Assembly: GCF_007556685.1 (NCBI RefSeq)
Contig: NZ_VJON01000004.1
Span: 1 to 64,000, forward strand
Reading direction: 5' to 3'
Source: Tepidimonas charontis
GTDB lineage: Bacteria > Pseudomonadota > Gammaproteobacteria > Burkholderiales > Burkholderiaceae_C
Length of the DNA: 64,000 nt
Numbering within the stretch: position 1 is the first letter of the stretch; every line of letters begins with the position of its first letter. Shown piece by piece: positions 1 through 10,050 of this stretch. The position numbers were made by a program, and so were the translations under genes. The notes below the pieces were generated by a model. The model was given only the letters and a program-made list of their open reading frames with translations, was not told the DNA's origin and ran no database searches.

Positions 1-80
1 ATCGCTTCCGGCTCCAACATCTCCTGCACTCCGCAAACCACACGGCGCACAGGATCTACCTCAATGTGCTTCGTTTCCAA
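1..80 (-). CDS. 5' fragment of an unidentified, possibly IS-encoded, protein
   Basis: A TTG codon at 80-78 on the minus strand is preceded at 6 bases by a perfect AAGGAGG ribosome binding site (93-87). The frame stays open for 26 codons to the window edge and starts METKHIEVDPVRRVVCGVQE. I do not recognise the peptide. Its position just inside the putative IS terminus suggests the first gene of that element, but it does not obviously look like the usual IstA N-terminus. The start is supported by the ribosome binding site only. Confidence 0.35.
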   Translation of the reverse strand, partial: METKHIEVDPVRRVVCGVQEMLEPEA

Positions 81-100
81 CGATGGCCTCCTTGCGAACG

Positions 101-147
101 AGGGGGTCAGTTCCTCGTGTCGCTAGGGGGTCAATTTACGGTGTCGC
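101..147. repeat. Two imperfect 23-bp tandem copies inside the putative IS end
   Basis: Positions 101-123 and 125-147 both read AGGGGGTCA at the start and TGTCGC at the end on the plus strand and agree at 18 of 23 bases. Transposase-binding repeats of this kind occur inside IS21-family ends. They could also be chance repeats in a short degenerate tract. Confidence 0.5.
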
Positions 148-199
148 CTGACACCCCGCGGGCGGCGATGCGCCGGCTCCGCTTGCACGCGCGCCGCCA

Positions 200-1351
200 C
201 TACGTCAGCGAGGTATCGACAGCGCGCCGCTGCAAGGCCAGATACGCCTTGGACTGCATCTCGCGCAAGCGCGAGACCGTGCGTGGGAACTCATGCGCAA
301 GCAGGCCCTCGGTGTAGAGCTGCTCCGGCGGGACGGCGGCCGAGACGATCAACTTGACACGACGGTCGTACAGCACATCCACCAACCAGGTCAGGCGCCG
401 CGCCGCCGACGCCATGTTGGCCGGCAGATGCGGGACGTTGCTCAGCAGCACGGTGTGAAACTGGCTGGCGATTTCCAGATAGTCGTTGTGCGAGCGGGGG
501 CCGCCGCACAGGGTGCGAAAGTCGAACCACACCACACCGCCGGCACGACGAATGGCGCGAATTTCACGCGCCTCGATCTGCAACACCGGATTTTCGTCCT
601 GTGCCTCGGCCAAGCGCTCGAAGATGGCCTCCATTTCGCGCTCGGTGGCCTCCCCCAGCGGGGTCAGGTACGAGCGCACGTGCTCCAGCGTGCGGCCGCG
701 GTAGTCGATACCGTGATCGACATGGATCACCTCCATGGTGCGCTTGAGCAGCTCGATGGCCGGCAGGATGCGGTCACGATGCAGGCCATCGGGGTAGAGG
801 CCATCGGGATGAAAATTGCTGGTGGTCACCATGCCGATGCCATATTTGTGCATTGCCTCCAGCAAGCGGTGCAAGATCATGGCGTCGGTCACATCGGCGA
901 CGTGAAATTCGTCGAAACAGATGAGCCGAAAGCGCACTGCCATCCGCTGGGCCAAGGCGTCCAGCGGATCGACGGTGCCTTGCAGGTCAGCCAACTGCCG
1001 ATGCACCTCACGCATGAATTCGTGAAAGTGCAGCCGGGTTTTGCGGCGCAGTGGCACCGCGTTGTAGAAGCAGTCCATCAAAAAGCTCTTGCCCCGCCCC
1101 ACTCCGCCGTACAGGTACACGCCTCGCGGAATGGGCAGCCGGTTGATGAGCTTTTTGAGGGGGTTGGAGCGCCGCTGCTTGAAGTGGGTCCAATCGGCTG
1201 CGCAGCGCTCCAGCGCTTCGATACCGCGCAACTGGGCCGGATCGCTGCGGTAGCCGCGTGCGGCCAGTTCGGCTTCGTAGGCGCGCCGCACTGGCCCCCA
1301 GGCTGGCATGGGAGCCGGTGCGGCGCTGGGCACAGCATCACGGGCCGTCAT
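200..1351 (-). CDS. zapE: Cell division ATPase ZapE (AFG1-like)
   Basis: This is an AAA+-type P-loop ATPase of 383 residues, near the 375 of E. coli ZapE. The Walker A motif reads GGVGRGKSFLMD and the Walker B motif is LICFDEFHV. ZapE associates with the FtsZ ring at late division and under stress. The ATG at 1351 gives MTARDAVPS; a GTG at 1360 would add three residues. The gene starts ten bases after the lpdA stop, so it is probably the last gene of the sucA-odhB-lpdA operon, a common order in Burkholderiales. The putative IS end lies just downstream and does not cut it. Confidence 0.9.
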   Translation of the reverse strand: MTARDAVPSAAPAPMPAWGPVRRAYEAELAARGYRSDPAQLRGIEALERCAADWTHFKQRRSNPLKKLINRLPIPRGVYLYGGVGRGKSFLMDCFYNAVPLRRKTRLHFHEFMREVHRQLADLQGTVDPLDALAQRMAVRFRLICFDEFHVADVTDAMILHRLLEAMHKYGIGMVTTSNFHPDGLYPDGLHRDRILPAIELLKRTMEVIHVDHGIDYRGRTLEHVRSYLTPLGEATEREMEAIFERLAEAQDENPVLQIEAREIRAIRRAGGVVWFDFRTLCGGPRSHNDYLEIASQFHTVLLSNVPHLPANMASAARRLTWLVDVLYDRRVKLIVSAAVPPEQLYTEGLLAHEFPRTVSRLREMQSKAYLALQRRAVDTSLT

Positions 1352-1361
1352 GCCGCCCACG

Positions 1362-2789
1362 TCAGAAGTTCAGCGTGCGCTTGTCCACCGCCAGCGCGGC
1401 TTCTTTCGTAGCCTCGGACAGCGAGGGGTGGGCGTGGCAGGTACGCGCGATGTCCTCGGCGCTGGCACGGAATTCCATCGCCAATACCGCTTCGGCGATC
1501 AGCTCGGAGGCCATGGGGCCGATGATGTGCACACCGAGCACTTCGTCGGTCTGCGCGTCGGCCAGGATTTTGACCATGCCGGTGGTATCGCCCAGCGCGC
1601 GTGCCCGCCCATTGGCAAGGAACGGGAAGGTGCCGGCTTTGTAGGCGCGCCCGGCAGCCTTGAGCTGCTGTTCGGTTTGACCGACCCAGGCGATTTCCGG
1701 GCTGGTGTAGATGACCCAGGGAATGGTGTTGAAGTTGACGTGCGGGTGCTGGCCGGCGATGCGCTCGGCCACCGCCACGCCCTCCTCCTCGGCTTTGTGG
1801 GCCAGCATCGGGCCGCGCACCACGTCGCCCACCGCCCACACGCCAGGCAGGTTGGTGCGGCACTCATCATCCACCACGATGGCGCCACGTTCGTCCCGCT
1901 GCAGACCCACGGCGTCGGCGTTGAGGCCGGCGGTGTTGGGCACACGGCCAATCGAGACGATGAGCCGGTCGGCTTCCAGCGTCACGGCTTCGCCTTTGGC
2001 GTTGGTGTAGGCGATGGCAACGCCCTTGCGGCTGGTTTTGACCTCGCCCACCTTGACGCCGAGCTCGATCGTCAAGCCTTGCTTGTCGAACGCCTTTTTG
2101 GCTTCTTTGGCGATTTGCTCGTCGGCAGCAGCCAAGAACGTGGGCAAGCCTTCCAAAAGGGTGACTTCCGCCCCCAGGCGGCGCCACACCGAGCCCATTT
2201 CCAGCCCGATGACGCCAGCGCCGATGATCGCCAGCTTCTTGGGCACCGCTTGCAGGCGCAGTGCGCCGTCGTTGGAGAGGATGCGTTCCTCATCGAACGC
2301 CACTCCGGGCAAGGCGCGCGCGGTCGAGCCGGTGGCCACGATGATGTGCCGGCCGATGAGCGTGGCCGGCTGGGCTCCGGTGACGGCGATCTCGTAGCCA
2401 CCTTCGACCGCCTTGACGAACGAACCGTGGCCGTGGAAGAACGTGACCTTGTTCTTTTTGAACAGATACAGGATGCCGTCGTTGTTTTGTTTGACCACGG
2501 CGTCCTTGCGCGCGATCATGCGCGGCACGTCGATTTTGACCGTGCCGACGCCGATGCCGTGCTCGGCGAAATGGTGCTGCGCGTGCTCGAAATATTCGGA
2601 CGACTGCAGCAGCGCTTTGGAGGGAATGCAGCCAACGTTGGTGCATGTGCCGCCGGGCGCTGCGCCGCCGGCGGCGTTGGTCCAGGCGTCGATACAGGCA
2701 ACCTGCAGGCCGAGTTGCGCCGCGCGAATGGCGGCGATGTAGCCACCGGGGCCGGCGCCGATGACGATGACGTCAAAAGTCTGGGACAT
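1362..2789 (-). CDS. lpdA: Dihydrolipoyl dehydrogenase, E3 of 2-oxoglutarate dehydrogenase
   Basis: The 475-residue flavoprotein reoxidises the dihydrolipoyl arm of the E2 subunit and passes electrons to NAD+. The FAD motif [17 protein letters not shown] is at the N-terminus. The redox-active disulfide is in [16 protein letters not shown], the NAD-binding motif is [13 protein letters not shown], and the C-terminal catalytic histidine is in HAHPSLSE. It follows odhB by 69 bases holding a perfect 9-bp hairpin and is transcribed with it. A few extra residues (TNAAGGAAP) precede the disulfide motif, as in many betaproteobacterial E3 enzymes. Confidence 0.96.
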   Translation of the reverse strand: MSQTFDVIVIGAGPGGYIAAIRAAQLGLQVACIDAWTNAAGGAAPGGTCTNVGCIPSKALLQSSEYFEHAQHHFAEHGIGVGTVKIDVPRMIARKDAVVKQNNDGILYLFKKNKVTFFHGHGSFVKAVEGGYEIAVTGAQPATLIGRHIIVATGSTARALPGVAFDEERILSNDGALRLQAVPKKLAIIGAGVIGLEMGSVWRRLGAEVTLLEGLPTFLAAADEQIAKEAKKAFDKQGLTIELGVKVGEVKTSRKGVAIAYTNAKGEAVTLEADRLIVSIGRVPNTAGLNADAVGLQRDERGAIVVDDECRTNLPGVWAVGDVVRGPMLAHKAEEEGVAVAERIAGQHPHVNFNTIPWVIYTSPEIAWVGQTEQQLKAAGRAYKAGTFPFLANGRARALGDTTGMVKILADAQTDEVLGVHIIGPMASELIAEAVLAMEFRASAEDIARTCHAHPSLSEATKEAALAVDKRTLNF

Positions 2790-2814
2790 GATGGGGGGTT
2801 CCTAGGGCGTTGCG

Positions 2815-2838
2815 CCAGCGCCCCCGCTTGGGCGCTGG
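2815..2838 (-). other. Intercistronic hairpin between odhB and lpdA
   Basis: CCAGCGCCC at 2815-2823 pairs perfectly with GGGCGCTGG at 2830-2838 across a 6-base loop. No T run follows on the minus strand, so it does not look like an intrinsic terminator. It could be an RNA-processing or stability element that sets the E3 to E2 ratio. Confidence 0.6.
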
Positions 2839-2858
2839 CCAGAGCAGACAAGGCCTAC

Positions 2859-4130
<1,272 letters not shown>

Positions 4131-4224
4131 GATGTGTTCTTCCTCTGTCAATACGACTGAAAAGCGGTGTGGCTAGCAGCGCGCTCCGCCTACGCAGGGC
4201 GCGCCGCTGAGGCCTTGGGGTGAT

Positions 4225-7107
4225 TTATTTGGTCAGGATGAAGCCCTTGAGGCGGCCAAAAGCGGCTTCCACCAGCGCTTTTTGCTGCTCTTGGTGCAGA
4301 TGGGCATAGCCCACTGCGGGCGAGGCCGAGGCAGCGCGCCCGGCATAGCCCAGGCGCTGGCCATCGAGCATGTTTTCGTGAATGTTGTGTTGCACGAAGA
4401 ACCAGGGTCCCTGGTTTTGCGGCTCATCCTGACACCAGACGACGTCGGTGGCGTTCGGGTAGCGTTTCATCTCCGCCGCAAAGGCTTTGTGCGGGAACGG
4501 ATAGAGCTGCTCGATACGCACGATGGCGACGTCGTCCAACCCCTTGGCCTCGCGCTTCTTGACGAGGTCGTAGTACACCTTGCCCGAGCAGACGATGACC
4601 CGCTTGACGCGCTGCGCGTTCTTGACGATGTCGGCGTTTTGCTCGGGGATCACGGTTTGGAAGCCACCCTTGGTGAATTCGGACAGCGGCGAAGTCGCTT
4701 CCTTGGCACGCAGCAGTGACTTCGGCGTGAAGACGATGAGGGGCTTGCGCAGGTTGCGAATCATTTGCCGGCGCAGCACGTGGAAGATCTGCGCCGCGGT
4801 GGTCGGCTGCACGATCTGCATATTGGTGTCGGCCGCCAACTGCATGAAGCGCTCGATGCGCGCCGAACTGTGCTCCGGGCCCTGCCCCTCGTAGCCATGC
4901 GGCAAAAACAGCGTGATGCCGTTGACGCGTCCCCACTTGACCTCGCCGGAGGCGATGAACTGGTCGATGACCACTTGCGCGCCATTGGCGAAGTCGCCAA
5001 ACTGAGCCTCCCAGATCACCAGCGTATTCGGCTCATTGGACGCGTAGCCATATTCGAAGCCGAGCACCGCTTCTTCCGACAGGATCGAGTCGATGACGGT
5101 GAAGGGGGCTTGATTGTCGGCCACGTTTTGCAGCGGGATGTACGTGCCCTCGTCCCACTTCTCGCGGTTTTGGTCGTGGATGACCGCGTGCCGGTGTGTG
5201 AAGGTGCCACGACCGCAGTCCTCGCCCGACAGCCGCACGCCATAGCCACTGGCCACCAGCGAGGCAAACGCCATGTGCTCGCCCATGCCCCAGTCGACGT
5301 TGATTTCGCCGCGCCCCATCGCTGCGCGGTCGGCCAACACCTTCTTGACCAGTTGGTGCGGCGTGATGTTGTCCGGCACCGTGGTGATGCGCTCGGCCAG
5401 GCGCTTCCACTCCGCCAAGGGAATGGCGGTGTCGGCGGCGTCGGTCCACTTTTTGCCTAGGAATGGCGACCAATCGACCGCGTAGGTGCTCTTGTAGTTG
5501 GTCAGCACCGGCTCCACCGTGCGCCGCCCTTCATCCAGAATGGCGCGGTAGGCCTTGACCATCTGTTCGGGTTCATCGGCGCCGAGCACGCCTTGCGCCA
5601 CCAGCTTGTCCGCGTACAACTTGCGGGTGCCGGGGTGCGCCGCAATCTTCTTGTACATCAGCGGCTGCGTCAGCGAGGGCGTGTCTTGCTCGTTGTGTCC
5701 GAGCTTGCGGAAGCACACGATGTCGATCACCACGTCCTTTTTGAACGTCTGGCGGAACTCGACCGCCAGTTGCGTGGCTAGCGTCACCGCTTCCGGATCG
5801 TCGCCGTTGACGTGCAGCACCGGTGCCTCGATCATCTTGACGACATCGGTGCAGTACAGCGTGGAGCGGCTATCACGCGGGTCGGAGGTGGTAAAGCCGA
5901 TCTGGTTGTTGATGACCAAATGGACCGTGCCGCCGGTGTAGTAGCCGCGCGTCTGCGCCAGTGCCAGGGTTTCCATGACGACCCCCTGCCCGGCAAAGGC
6001 GGCATCACCATGCACCAGTACCGGCATCACCTGGTCGCCGCGACGGTCGCCGCGACGATCCATGCGCGCCCGCGTCGAACCCTCCACCACCGGGTTGACG
6101 ATTTCCAGGTGCGAGGGGTTGAATGCCAGGCTCAAATGCACCGGGCCGCCGGGGGTGGAGACGTCGGAGCTGAAGCCCTGGTGGTACTTCACGTCTCCGG
6201 CCGGTAGATCTTCCGGCGCGGTGTGCTCGAATTCGGCGAACAAATCCTTGGGCATCTTGCCCATCACGTTGACCAGCACGTTGAGCCGGCCGCGGTGCGC
6301 CATGCCGATGACCACTTCTTGCACACCGCGCGCGCCAGCTTGCTGGATCAGCTCGTCCATGGCGGCGATGAAGCTCTCGCCCCCTTCCAGCGAGAAGCGT
6401 TTCTGCCCCACATATTTGGTGTGCAGGTAGCGCTCCAGCCCCTCGGCTGCGGTCAGGTTTTGCAGGATGTGGCGCTTTTGCTCGGACGTAAAGTTGGGCT
6501 TGCTGCGGATGCGTTCGAGCTTTTCTTGCCACCAGCGCTTTTGCGTCTGGTCGGTGATATACATGAACTCGGCGCCGATCGTGCCGCAGTAGGTCTCGCG
6601 CAGCGCATTGAGCAGCTCGCGCAGCGACATCGTGTCTTTGCCGAAGTAGGTGTTGCTGGTGTTGAACACCGTCTCCAGGTCGGCGTCGGTCAAGCCGTAG
6701 AAGGCCGGATCGAGCTCGGGAATGTTCTCACGCTCGGCGCGCTTGAGCGGGTCCAGATTGGCCCAGCGTACCCCCAGATTGCGGTAGGCGGCAATGAGCT
6801 GCTGCGTGGCCACCAGCTTGCGCGCCTGCTCCGGATCGGCGGGCTGGGCGGCGGTGGTCTGCAAAGTCCCTTGCTTGGCCATCTCCGCAAAGGCGGCGAT
6901 GACCGGCATGTGCGGAATGTCGCGGGCGTCACTGCCATCGACCGCTGGTACATGCTGCAGCGCGTCGAAATAATCACGCCATTCGGCTGGAACGCTGGTG
7001 GGGTCGGTGAGGTATTTCTCGTACATCTCTTCGACATAAGGCGCATTGCCGCCGAAGAGATAGGAGTTGGCCGAGAACGCCTCGTAGACGCTTGTCGTCT
7101 CGCTCAT
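4225..7107 (-). CDS. sucA: 2-oxoglutarate dehydrogenase E1 component
   Basis: The 960-residue thiamine diphosphate enzyme decarboxylates 2-oxoglutarate in the TCA cycle and succinylates the E2 lipoyl arm. The N-terminal segment MSETTSVYEAF...SYLFGGNAPYVEEMYE is typical of E1o. The active-site region includes GMAHRGRLNVL and HGDAAFAGQGVV, and the C-terminal transketolase-like half carries EYGYASNEPNTLVIWEAQFG. Length matches the family. A GGAGGT ribosome binding site at 7123-7118 precedes the ATG and abuts a perfect 6-bp hairpin, which might affect translation. It is the first gene of sucA-odhB-lpdA-zapE. Confidence 0.97.
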   Translation of the reverse strand: MSETTSVYEAFSANSYLFGGNAPYVEEMYEKYLTDPTSVPAEWRDYFDALQHVPAVDGSDARDIPHMPVIAAFAEMAKQGTLQTTAAQPADPEQARKLVATQQLIAAYRNLGVRWANLDPLKRAERENIPELDPAFYGLTDADLETVFNTSNTYFGKDTMSLRELLNALRETYCGTIGAEFMYITDQTQKRWWQEKLERIRSKPNFTSEQKRHILQNLTAAEGLERYLHTKYVGQKRFSLEGGESFIAAMDELIQQAGARGVQEVVIGMAHRGRLNVLVNVMGKMPKDLFAEFEHTAPEDLPAGDVKYHQGFSSDVSTPGGPVHLSLAFNPSHLEIVNPVVEGSTRARMDRRGDRRGDQVMPVLVHGDAAFAGQGVVMETLALAQTRGYYTGGTVHLVINNQIGFTTSDPRDSRSTLYCTDVVKMIEAPVLHVNGDDPEAVTLATQLAVEFRQTFKKDVVIDIVCFRKLGHNEQDTPSLTQPLMYKKIAAHPGTRKLYADKLVAQGVLGADEPEQMVKAYRAILDEGRRTVEPVLTNYKSTYAVDWSPFLGKKWTDAADTAIPLAEWKRLAERITTVPDNITPHQLVKKVLADRAAMGRGEINVDWGMGEHMAFASLVASGYGVRLSGEDCGRGTFTHRHAVIHDQNREKWDEGTYIPLQNVADNQAPFTVIDSILSEEAVLGFEYGYASNEPNTLVIWEAQFGDFANGAQVVIDQFIASGEVKWGRVNGITLFLPHGYEGQGPEHSSARIERFMQLAADTNMQIVQPTTAAQIFHVLRRQMIRNLRKPLIVFTPKSLLRAKEATSPLSEFTKGGFQTVIPEQNADIVKNAQRVKRVIVCSGKVYYDLVKKREAKGLDDVAIVRIEQLYPFPHKAFAAEMKRYPNATDVVWCQDEPQNQGPWFFVQHNIHENMLDGQRLGYAGRAASASPAVGYAHLHQEQQKALVEAAFGRLKGFILTK

Positions 7108-7441
7108 GGAATCGCTGACCTCCGTCCCCCTGTAGGGGACTGACGGGTGGGTGAAAAAACCTTCCGCGACACGGCTGAACCGGTTGGCGGACGCGACAGT
7201 GGCACTGGAAGGGACTGTGCAGAGCGAATTGTGCCATCAAGCGCCCATGATGCCAATGGGCTTTGTATCAGATGGCATGTCATAAGATGTCATTATGCTG
7301 GCACCGGGCCGCCAGGCGAGCTCGGCCCGGGCCGTCACCGTCACAGCGGCGTTGCCGCGCGCAGCCACAGCATGCCCGGCTGCGCCTGGGTTGCCGCAGG
7401 GTATTTGCGCTCGGTGGAGGCCCGTGCGGTCGTCGGGGCGT
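7108..7441. other. Gene-free region upstream of sucA with candidate operator repeats
   Basis: This 334-base gap lies between the regulator stop and the sucA start and should hold the sucA promoter. Positions 7246-7297 are AT-richer than the rest. They contain the dyad ATGCCA (7250-7255) and TGGCAT (7273-7278), plus two direct copies of ATGTCAT ten bases apart (7277-7283 and 7287-7293). No convincing -35/-10 pair could be assigned. The part from 7300 to 7441 shows nothing but GC-rich spacer. Confidence 0.4.
7124..7140 (-). promoter_or_regulatory. Hairpin abutting the sucA ribosome binding site
   Basis: GTCCCC at 7124-7129 pairs perfectly with GGGGAC at 7135-7140 around a 5-base loop. In the sucA mRNA the stem ends directly before GGAGGT (7123-7118). 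The position suggests a role in translation initiation or RNA stability, but no known riboswitch is recognised. Confidence 0.45.
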
Positions 7442-7813
7442 TTAGCTGCGCCGGGGCAGCAGCCGCTCTGCGCCGGGCGTGCTGCCGGGGTTGTCGAGTT
7501 CGATGGCGATTTGCGTGCAGACGGTGCGGCACAGGGCCACCGCCTGCTCACTCTGTACGCGGTAGTACACCTGCGTGCCTTCTTTGCGCTTGGCCAGCAC
7601 GCCCGCGCGGTACAGCAGATTGAGGTGCTGCGACAGATTGGGCTGTGTGGTGTCGATTTCGGCCAACAGCTCGGAAACCGATTTTTCCTTGTCGCACAGG
7701 GCGTTGAGGATGCGCAAACGGGTTGGCGTCGCGAGGATGCCGAACAGCTCGGCCGCCAGCTCGAATACACGATCCTTGTCCGCAAGGGTGTCGTTATCGG
7801 TGAGTGGTTGCAT
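7442..7813 (-). CDS. ArsR/SmtB-family winged-helix repressor, redox or sulfur-type
   Basis: This 123-residue regulator has the ArsR fold. Its recognition region is QPNLSQHLNLLYRAGVLAKR and the wing is KEGTQVYYRV. The usual metal box ELCVCDL is absent. Instead there are cysteines at 40 (ILNALCDKEKS), 95 and 99 (ALCRTVC), a pattern reminiscent of the BigR/SqrR/SoxR-type sulfide and persulfide sensors rather than arsenic or zinc sensors. That functional reading is inference. A perfect inverted repeat (7819-7842) sits just before the start codon and is probably its own operator. No sulfur-oxidation genes are in the window; sucA lies downstream on the same strand. Confidence 0.8.
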   Translation of the reverse strand: MQPLTDNDTLADKDRVFELAAELFGILATPTRLRILNALCDKEKSVSELLAEIDTTQPNLSQHLNLLYRAGVLAKRKEGTQVYYRVQSEQAVALCRTVCTQIAIELDNPGSTPGAERLLPRRS

Positions 7814-7818
7814 ATATA

Positions 7819-7842
7819 AGCGGACGCATCTCTACGTCCGCT
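7819..7842. promoter_or_regulatory. Palindromic operator before the ArsR-type gene
   Basis: AGCGGACG (7819-7826) and CGTCCGCT (7835-7842) form a perfect 8-bp inverted repeat with an 8-base spacer, five bases from the start codon at 7813. An AT-rich TTATATATG lies between dyad and gene. Position and symmetry fit autorepression by the adjacent ArsR protein; this is inferred. Confidence 0.55.
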
Positions 7843-7998
7843 CATCATAGCGGGAAAACGCTCCACCACCAACGGTTCAGACGACACGAGCCAACCACCG
7901 AAGCGCGCTGCCGCCGATGGCACCGCTGCGGGCGACGGCCTTTTGCATCGAGGCCGACGGCGCGTCGCCGCGCGCAGCGGTGACGCGACCGCCCGGCC

Positions 7999-9909
7999 TT
8001 ACGCGCTAGGGGGCTGCACCAAGTCGCGAATCTGCTGCAGGGCGCTGGGGTCGTCGAGGGTGGTCAAGTCACCGGGGTCGCGCCCTTCGCACACGGCCTG
8101 GATGGCACGCCGCAGCAATTTGCCGCTGCGCGTCTTGGGCAGCAGACTGACGAAGCGCACGCGTGCCGGCCGCGCCACCGCCCCCAACTGCTCGTCCACC
8201 ACTTTCATGATCTCGCCTTCGAGCTTGAGCGCATCGGCCTCGGTGGCGGCGCGCGCCGGGTCTTTCAGCACCGCGAAGGCCACGGCCACCTGCCCTTTGA
8301 GCGCATCGGCCACACCCACCACCGCGACTTCGGCCACCGCCGGGTGGCTGGAGATGCTTTCCTCGATCTCGCGCGTGCCCAGCCGGTGGCCGGCAACGTT
8401 GATCACGTCGTCCGTGCGACCGAGGATGTAGTAGTAACCGTCGGCGTCGCGCACCCCCCAATCGAAGGTGCTGTACATCTGCCGTCCCGGGATGCTGGAC
8501 CAGTAGGTCTTGACGTAGCGCTCGTCATCGCCCCAGACGGTCTGCAGACAACCCGGTGGCAGCGGCCCCTGCACCGCGATGACGCCTTTGCGGTTGGGTT
8601 CGGTGATCTTCTCGCCGGTGTTTTCGTCGATCAGGCGCACGTCGTAGCCATACACCGCCTTACCAGGGGAGCCGAACTTGGTAGGGGCTGGCTCGACACC
8701 ATTGCAAACGGCCAAAATCGGCCAGCCAGTCTCGGTTTGCCAGTAATTGTCGATGACGGGTTTGCCAATGGCCTGCGCCATCCAGGTGGCGGTGGGCTCA
8801 TCCAAGGGTTCCCCCGCCAAAAACAAGGCGCGCAAAGAGCTCAGGTCGTACTTCGTCAGATAGGCAGGATCTTGTTTTTTGAGCACCCGCGCCGCCGTGG
8901 GTGCGGTGAACATGACGGTGACGCGGTAGTCCTGCACCAGGCGCCACCAGATGCCGGCATCGGGCCGGATCGGCGTGCCCTCGTACATGATGGTGGCCAT
9001 GCCGTTGATGAGCGGGCCGTAGATGATGTAGCTGTGGCCGACCACCCAGCCGATGTCACTGGTGGAGAAATACGTCTCACCTGGCTGCGCCATATAGATG
9101 TAGCGCATGGAGGCAGCCAGCGCCACGGCATAGCCGCCGGTATCGCGCTGTACCCCTTTCGGTTTGCCGGTGGTGCCGCTGGTGTAGAGAATGTAGCTGG
9201 GGTGGGTGCTATCGACCCACTCGCACGGGACCTGTGCCTGTAGATGTGCTTCGCGTAAGGTGGCATAGTCCACGTCGCGCTCGGCCACCGGGTCCAACGG
9301 AGCCAGTCCGCGGTTGACCATCAGCACGCGCTGCGGCTGGTGGCGGGACAGGCGAATGGCCTCATCCAACAGATGCTTGTAGGGAACGACTTTGCCTGCA
9401 CGCATGCCGGCATCGGCACTGACGATGACCTTGGGGGCGGCGTCGTCGATGCGGGTGGCCAGGGAATGACTGGCGAAGCCGCCGAACACCACCGAGTGGA
9501 TGGCGCCGATGCGCACGCACGCCAGCATGGCAAACGCCGCCTCTGGGATCATCGGCATATAGATGAGCACGCGGTCGCCCTTTTGCACGCCGAGTGCGCG
9601 CAGGATCGCTGCCATGCGTTGCACCTCGGTGTGCAGTTCGCGGTAGGTGTAAGCACGCTCGGTACCGGTTTCGGTGGAGACGTAGATCAGCGCGTTTTGG
9701 TCGGCCCGCGTGGCCAGATGGCGATCGACCGCGTTGTGGCACAGATTGGTCAGTCCGCCTTCGAACCAGCGCGCAAACGGCGGGTTGTCGTAGTTGCACA
9801 CCCGATCGAACGGGCGCTGCCAATCGATCAGACGGGCCTGCTCGGCCCAGAAGCCATCGCGGTCGTCGATGGAGCGGCGGTAGAACGAGGCGTAATCGGT
9901 GTGGCTCAT
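7999..9909 (-). CDS. prpE: Propionate--CoA ligase (AMP-forming)
   Basis: The 636-residue acyl-adenylate enzyme converts propionate, CoA and ATP to propionyl-CoA. It has the P-loop YTSGTTGKPKG, the acetyl-CoA synthetase-type N-terminus (SFYRRSIDDRDGFWAEQARLIDW), the stretch AGKVVPYKHLLDEAI common in PrpE, and the C-terminal catalytic lysine in TRSGKLLRR. Length fits PrpE (about 630) better than acetyl-CoA synthetase (about 650). A GAGGAGAG ribosome binding site precedes the ATG. It stands alone here, without prpBCD, and would feed the methylmalonyl-CoA operon at 24808-32192. A CATAAT -10-like box lies at 9956-9951. Confidence 0.88.
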   Translation of the reverse strand: MSHTDYASFYRRSIDDRDGFWAEQARLIDWQRPFDRVCNYDNPPFARWFEGGLTNLCHNAVDRHLATRADQNALIYVSTETGTERAYTYRELHTEVQRMAAILRALGVQKGDRVLIYMPMIPEAAFAMLACVRIGAIHSVVFGGFASHSLATRIDDAAPKVIVSADAGMRAGKVVPYKHLLDEAIRLSRHQPQRVLMVNRGLAPLDPVAERDVDYATLREAHLQAQVPCEWVDSTHPSYILYTSGTTGKPKGVQRDTGGYAVALAASMRYIYMAQPGETYFSTSDIGWVVGHSYIIYGPLINGMATIMYEGTPIRPDAGIWWRLVQDYRVTVMFTAPTAARVLKKQDPAYLTKYDLSSLRALFLAGEPLDEPTATWMAQAIGKPVIDNYWQTETGWPILAVCNGVEPAPTKFGSPGKAVYGYDVRLIDENTGEKITEPNRKGVIAVQGPLPPGCLQTVWGDDERYVKTYWSSIPGRQMYSTFDWGVRDADGYYYILGRTDDVINVAGHRLGTREIEESISSHPAVAEVAVVGVADALKGQVAVAFAVLKDPARAATEADALKLEGEIMKVVDEQLGAVARPARVRFVSLLPKTRSGKLLRRAIQAVCEGRDPGDLTTLDDPSALQQIRDLVQPPSA

Positions 9910-10005
9910 GGCGGTCTCTCTCCTCGGGTCGTCGGGGGACTGACCATCGCATTATGGAAGAGCGCCTTGCGCGGCGCTGACGCTCGCGGCAAACACCAAA
10001 CGGTC

Positions 10006-10041
10006 AATAAAAAACCCGCTTGCAGCAAGGCTACAAGCGGG
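10006..10041 (-). terminator. Rho-independent terminator of the tRNA-Val unit
   Basis: On the minus strand CCCGCTTG (10041-10034) pairs perfectly with CAAGCGGG (10022-10015), followed by TTTTTTATT (10014-10006). It sits ten bases after the tRNA CCA end and separates the tRNA from prpE. Confidence 0.92.
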
Positions 10042-10050
10042 CGCGATGTT

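Larger units (their letters stand above)
1..152 (-). mobile_element. End of an IS21-family-like insertion element, continuing off the left edge
   Basis: Read on the minus strand the segment begins at 152 with TGTCAGGCGACACC and then carries two copies of a motif built on AATTGACCCCC or AACTGACCCCC. A TGT...ACA terminus with several internal copies of a terminal motif is typical of IS21-family ends. Inside the repeats lies a strong ribosome binding site and an open frame that runs off the window. No transposase domain is visible, so the family assignment rests on the terminus alone and is an inference. The element would sit 47 bases past the zapE stop. Confidence 0.4.

Noticed and set aside
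66-317. Plus-strand open frame of 83 codons at the left end
   Set aside because: It crosses the putative IS terminus and the zapE 3' end antisense, has no ribosome binding site and a basic composition without pattern.
4145-4224. Possible hairpin between sucA and odhB (GCGCGC arms)
   Set aside because: Only six pairs of simple GC repeat with a 14-base loop, common by chance in such DNA.
7237-7923. Minus-strand open frame of 228 codons over the regulator
   Set aside because: It is in another frame of the ArsR-type gene and has the Arg/Ser/Pro/Ala-rich look of a shifted frame.
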